64,000 nt of DNA from positions 5,575,276-5,639,275 of the forward strand of contig NC_050472.1 in assembly GCF_013373865.1 (NCBI RefSeq), in the 5' to 3' direction. The notes below the pieces were generated by a model, which ran no database searches, had not been told where the DNA came from, and saw nothing but the letters and a program-made list of their open reading frames with translations. This document shows positions 63,550 through 64,000 of the stretch, in pieces. The number at the start of each line of letters is the position of its first letter. The first letter of the stretch is position 1. The position numbers were made by a program, and so were the translations under genes. Origin of the DNA: Monomorium pharaonis (taxonomy: Eukaryota; Arthropoda; Insecta; Hymenoptera; Formicidae).

Positions 63550-64000
63550 GCGGAATTTTTAGTATAATATTCTTCTTCGAACTCTATCGAGCGCGCATCG
63601 AGTAAAAGCGTTTTTCGCGGCAGATTTCACGCTTCCCTGAATTTTTGGCCGTTCCCGTCTTGCCGGCGTTCTAACTTTCTTCCTTGTTCTCTTTTTTTTT
63701 CCGGCAATCGCCGGCGCGGCGCCGCATTTATGGACGCGTAGACGAGTCTCTTCGTCGAGCAGTCGCCAAAGTAGAAACGAACTTCTCGATACACGTTTTA
63801 ATGGACTAAAAACGTTCGCTACCCATGTTTATCCTACCGCCGTCTCTCGGCACTCCGTCGCTCGCTTGATGGAACGGCTCTCTTTAAATCTCCGCCTCCC
63901 CACCCTCCCCTCTCTCGAAACGCAAATACAGGTCCTTCTTAAGGGCGGCGGCGAAAAAAAACCTCTCGTTATTAAAACACCCGACGGGTGTTTTCCGTAG

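Larger units (their letters stand above)
42918..64000. other. No supported gene: upstream or 5'-intronic non-coding region
   Basis: About 21 kb with only composition-driven open frames. It has GC-rich blocks (43.0-44.1, 45.1-45.8, 48.6-49.2, 50.3-51.0, 51.5-52.6, 54.1-54.5, 55.2-55.7, 57.3-58.6, 58.8-59.7, 60.0-60.7 and 61.2-61.7 kb) alternating with AT-rich stretches. It carries CGT triplets at 43567-43607, a hairpin at 45966-46020, a long palindrome at 46506-46716, MITE-like elements at 52891-53310 and 61930-62135, and several GA/CT microsatellites. It could hold upstream exons of the scaffold gene that I cannot recognise. Confidence 0.5.

Overview
The window is eukaryotic and looks like an insect genome, most likely a hymenopteran such as an ant. 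Genes are split by GT-AG introns, introns are AT-rich with locally GC-rich blocks, GA/CT and AT microsatellites are dense, and short inverted-repeat elements are scattered throughout. The clade is inferred from sequence style and gene content, not from any search.

Layout. (1) 158-2249, minus strand: an unrecognised gene built from tandem copies of a phase-1 exon module (about 590-600 bp period), encoding proline/glutamate/arginine-rich repeats; its first exon is unresolved. (2) 3568-5722, minus: a complete seven-exon M14 zinc carboxypeptidase-like gene (414 aa) that has lost key catalytic residues and is probably a pseudoenzyme. (3) 7268-9535, plus: a complete five-exon tetraspanin (265 aa), head-to-head with the carboxypeptidase. 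(4) 13530-42334, minus: a 12-exon, about 29 kb gene for a 939 aa coiled-coil scaffold-like protein, possibly the insect relative of Nck-associated protein 5 (name uncertain). It is tail-to-tail with the tetraspanin. (5) 42.9-64 kb: no gene I can support; GC-rich and AT-rich non-coding DNA with simple repeats, foldback elements and MITE-like elements, which could be upstream regulatory DNA or a 5' intron.

All exon models were built by hand from splice sites and reading phase. The carboxypeptidase, tetraspanin and large scaffold gene each join with consistent phase and no internal stop. No functional link between the four genes is evident. The most interesting signals are the inactive carboxypeptidase, the tandem exon-module gene with decaying splice sites in two of its small exons, the 10-bp minisatellite inside an intron of the scaffold gene, and a 211-bp near-perfect palindrome at 46.5 kb.
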